Assembly: GCA_028583605.1 (NCBI GenBank)
Contig: CM053329.1
Coordinates: 37,447,992-37,511,991, forward strand
DNA: 64,000 bases
From: Dastarcus helophoroides
Taxonomy: Eukaryota > Arthropoda > Insecta > Coleoptera > Bothrideridae
Reading direction: 5' to 3'
Below the pieces are notes generated by a model that saw nothing but the letters and a program-made list of their open reading frames with translations, searched no databases and was not told the origin of the DNA. The position numbers were made by a program, and so were the translations under genes. Positions 62,818 through 64,000 of this stretch are shown piece after piece. The number at the start of each line of letters is the position of its first letter. The first letter of the stretch is position 1.

Positions 62818-62847
62818 TAATTCTCCAATGCGCAGACTGCAGACAAA

Positions 62848-63112
62848 TAAATGAATCGATTATTGTTGAAAGGTACTAAGTAGCTTTAAGGAAATTTTGT
62901 TTCTTCGATATTGAAAGGTGTTATTTGCTCTACTTTGCACCTTTTGACCACAAATGATAACTAAATTCACGAAAATATGTACATTTAGGGTGTACTTAAT
63001 GAAGCCCTAATCAACACCAAATGAACGATACACTTTCAAAACGTCAGATTGCTGTCATCATGCTGACATCAAAATATCGCTTAGCGCCTTTCAACAATAA
63101 TCGATTCAAATA
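62848..63112. repeat. Inverted repeat, arms of about 27 bp
   Basis: GAATCGATTATTGTTGAAAGG near 62852 and CCTTTCAACAATAATCGATTC near 63086 are perfect complements about 210 bp apart. Possibly the ends of a small non-autonomous transposon; no target duplication was defined. Confidence 0.65.
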
Positions 63113-63490
63113 TATACTGAAAACAGGTTCAGAATTTATTGGATTTAAAGCACAGGACCTTTTCAAAAACCATTAATTTTGCGTAACATCGCAATGTCAT
63201 AAACTCTCGATGAAATACACATTTAACTTCACAACATTTTAAACATTTCATCTATGATTTCCACCCTACTAATAACTCGTTTTCGAAAAAATTAATTTTT
63301 AAACATGAATGCTCAAGAGTATAAAATTGCAAGTTTAAAACCTTAAATAAGTATAAACCAAACCTCAAATTGGACGACATTCGCCAAAAAGATAAAATAA
63401 AACAAAATGTATACGTTTTTATTTGTACACACATTATATTGATATCAAAATCCTTATCATCGTACAAATATATCGCCCGTATCGTATTAG
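63113..63490. other. Gene-free spacer
   Basis: No gene is supported. Open frames at 63252-63467 and 63370-63564 overlap on opposite strands and lack signatures. Confidence 0.3.
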
Positions 63491-63654
63491 TTTCCCGTGT
63501 TGTATGTAAACACTGCCGAGCTCGAGCGAATAAGTGCAGTATTTTTTATTTTTTTGCTATTTAGAAAACAAGCAAAATATTAAAAGCGGTCGTTATATTC
63601 AATAAATACTCGCTTCCAAACTCCAATTCTGCAATGTTTACATATAACACGGGC
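63491..63654. repeat. Inverted repeat, arms of about 22 bp
   Basis: CCCGTGTTGTATGTAAACACTG near 63493 and CAATGTTTACATATAACACGGG near 63633 pair with about three mismatches. The enclosed 110 bp is unremarkable. Confidence 0.6.
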
Positions 63655-63671
63655 AACTGATAGGACACAAG

Positions 63672-63794
63672 ATGGCGGACGAAAATACCTGTCTATATGC
63701 AGCTCCAGTCAGCGGAGTGTTTAAGCATCTATGGATTTTAGTCTGGTTCTGTGCGCCTATCATCATAAATAGCTTTATGGTTCTTCCCAAGTAA
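63672..63794 (+). CDS. Short open frame near the window end, possible first exon
   Basis: ATG in a good context (AAGATGG) opens 40 residues, MADENTCLYAAPVSGVFKHL and a hydrophobic stretch WILVWFCAPIIINSFMVLPK, then a stop. It sits in less AT-rich DNA. I do not recognise it. It could be a short coding exon, an untranslated region or chance. Confidence 0.15.
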   Translation: MADENTCLYAAPVSGVFKHLWILVWFCAPIIINSFMVLPK

Positions 63795-64000
63795 AATGGT
63801 CACGAACCTCCATAAGGATGGACTGCTGACTACAATCATATATGTAATACATATATGATACTGACTGCAATGTATTTAACTAAAAAAATCTGTCGAATCT
63901 GTCTACGTCGACATGATGTCCGCGGAAGTTATTTTAGTGCCGTAATGTTTGATGTGGTCAGCCTGAATTTGGTTACCTAACTGTCAGAATTGTCAGTTAT

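Noticed and set aside
1..64000. CRISPR array or bacterial operon
   Set aside because: The tandem arrays have contiguous units without unique spacers, and no bacterial coding density or cas-like gene is present.

Overview
The window looks like intergenic or intronic DNA from an AT-rich arthropod genome, most likely an insect. It has no bacterial gene order, and almost all the recognisable coding sequence belongs to eukaryotic mobile elements: pogo/Tigger DDE transposases with TA target duplications, non-LTR retrotransposon fragments, hAT- and mariner-type ends, and a transposase-type helix-turn-helix fragment. Much of the rest is satellite and decayed minisatellite DNA. No complete host gene is visible. 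The best host-gene candidates are two short signal-peptide first exons at 50.8 and 52.2 kb, each ending at a GTAAGT splice donor.

Layout. 0-10 kb: AT-rich decayed repeats, a broken non-LTR reverse transcriptase, two copies of a foldback MITE and a pogo-like remnant. 10-17 kb: a more complex island near 10.3-11.2 kb, LINE and mariner fragments, and a canonical hammerhead ribozyme motif at 14.5 kb. 17-22 kb: a 1.3-kb palindrome with a transposase-type HTH fragment, then an almost intact 3.3-kb pogo-like transposon (18519-21830). 22-30 kb: hAT-type ends, a second canonical hammerhead at 25.7 kb, and a 5'-truncated LINE with target-site duplications. 30-35.6 kb: a satellite with a unit of about 315 bp. 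36.7-39.1 kb: lower-AT unique sequence. 39.4-40.0 kb: an exact 300-bp head-to-tail dimer related to the 61-kb hammerhead element. 40-43.4 kb: an array with a unit of about 470 bp. 45.3-55.0 kb: two Tigger-like elements in inverted orientation around a palindromic element, a GA microsatellite and the two signal-peptide exons. 55.7-59.3 kb: a 20-bp satellite with a 484-bp higher-order repeat. 61.0-61.9 kb: a composite element with two hammerheads 466 bp apart. The end of the window holds small direct and inverted repeats.

The most striking signal is the number of hammerhead-ribozyme motifs. Four motifs have the full consensus core with compensatory helices (14.5 kb, 25.7 kb, and two at 61 kb). 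Decayed relatives occur at 3.6 kb and 39.4-40.0 kb. A separate family of seven inverted-repeat elements carries a hammerhead-like core between its arms. Hammerheads with a very short stem III and a 300-500 bp head-to-tail organisation are known from Penelope-like retroelements and metazoan retrozymes. I infer that several such lineages have colonised this locus. Their activity, and their exact family assignment, cannot be settled from sequence alone.
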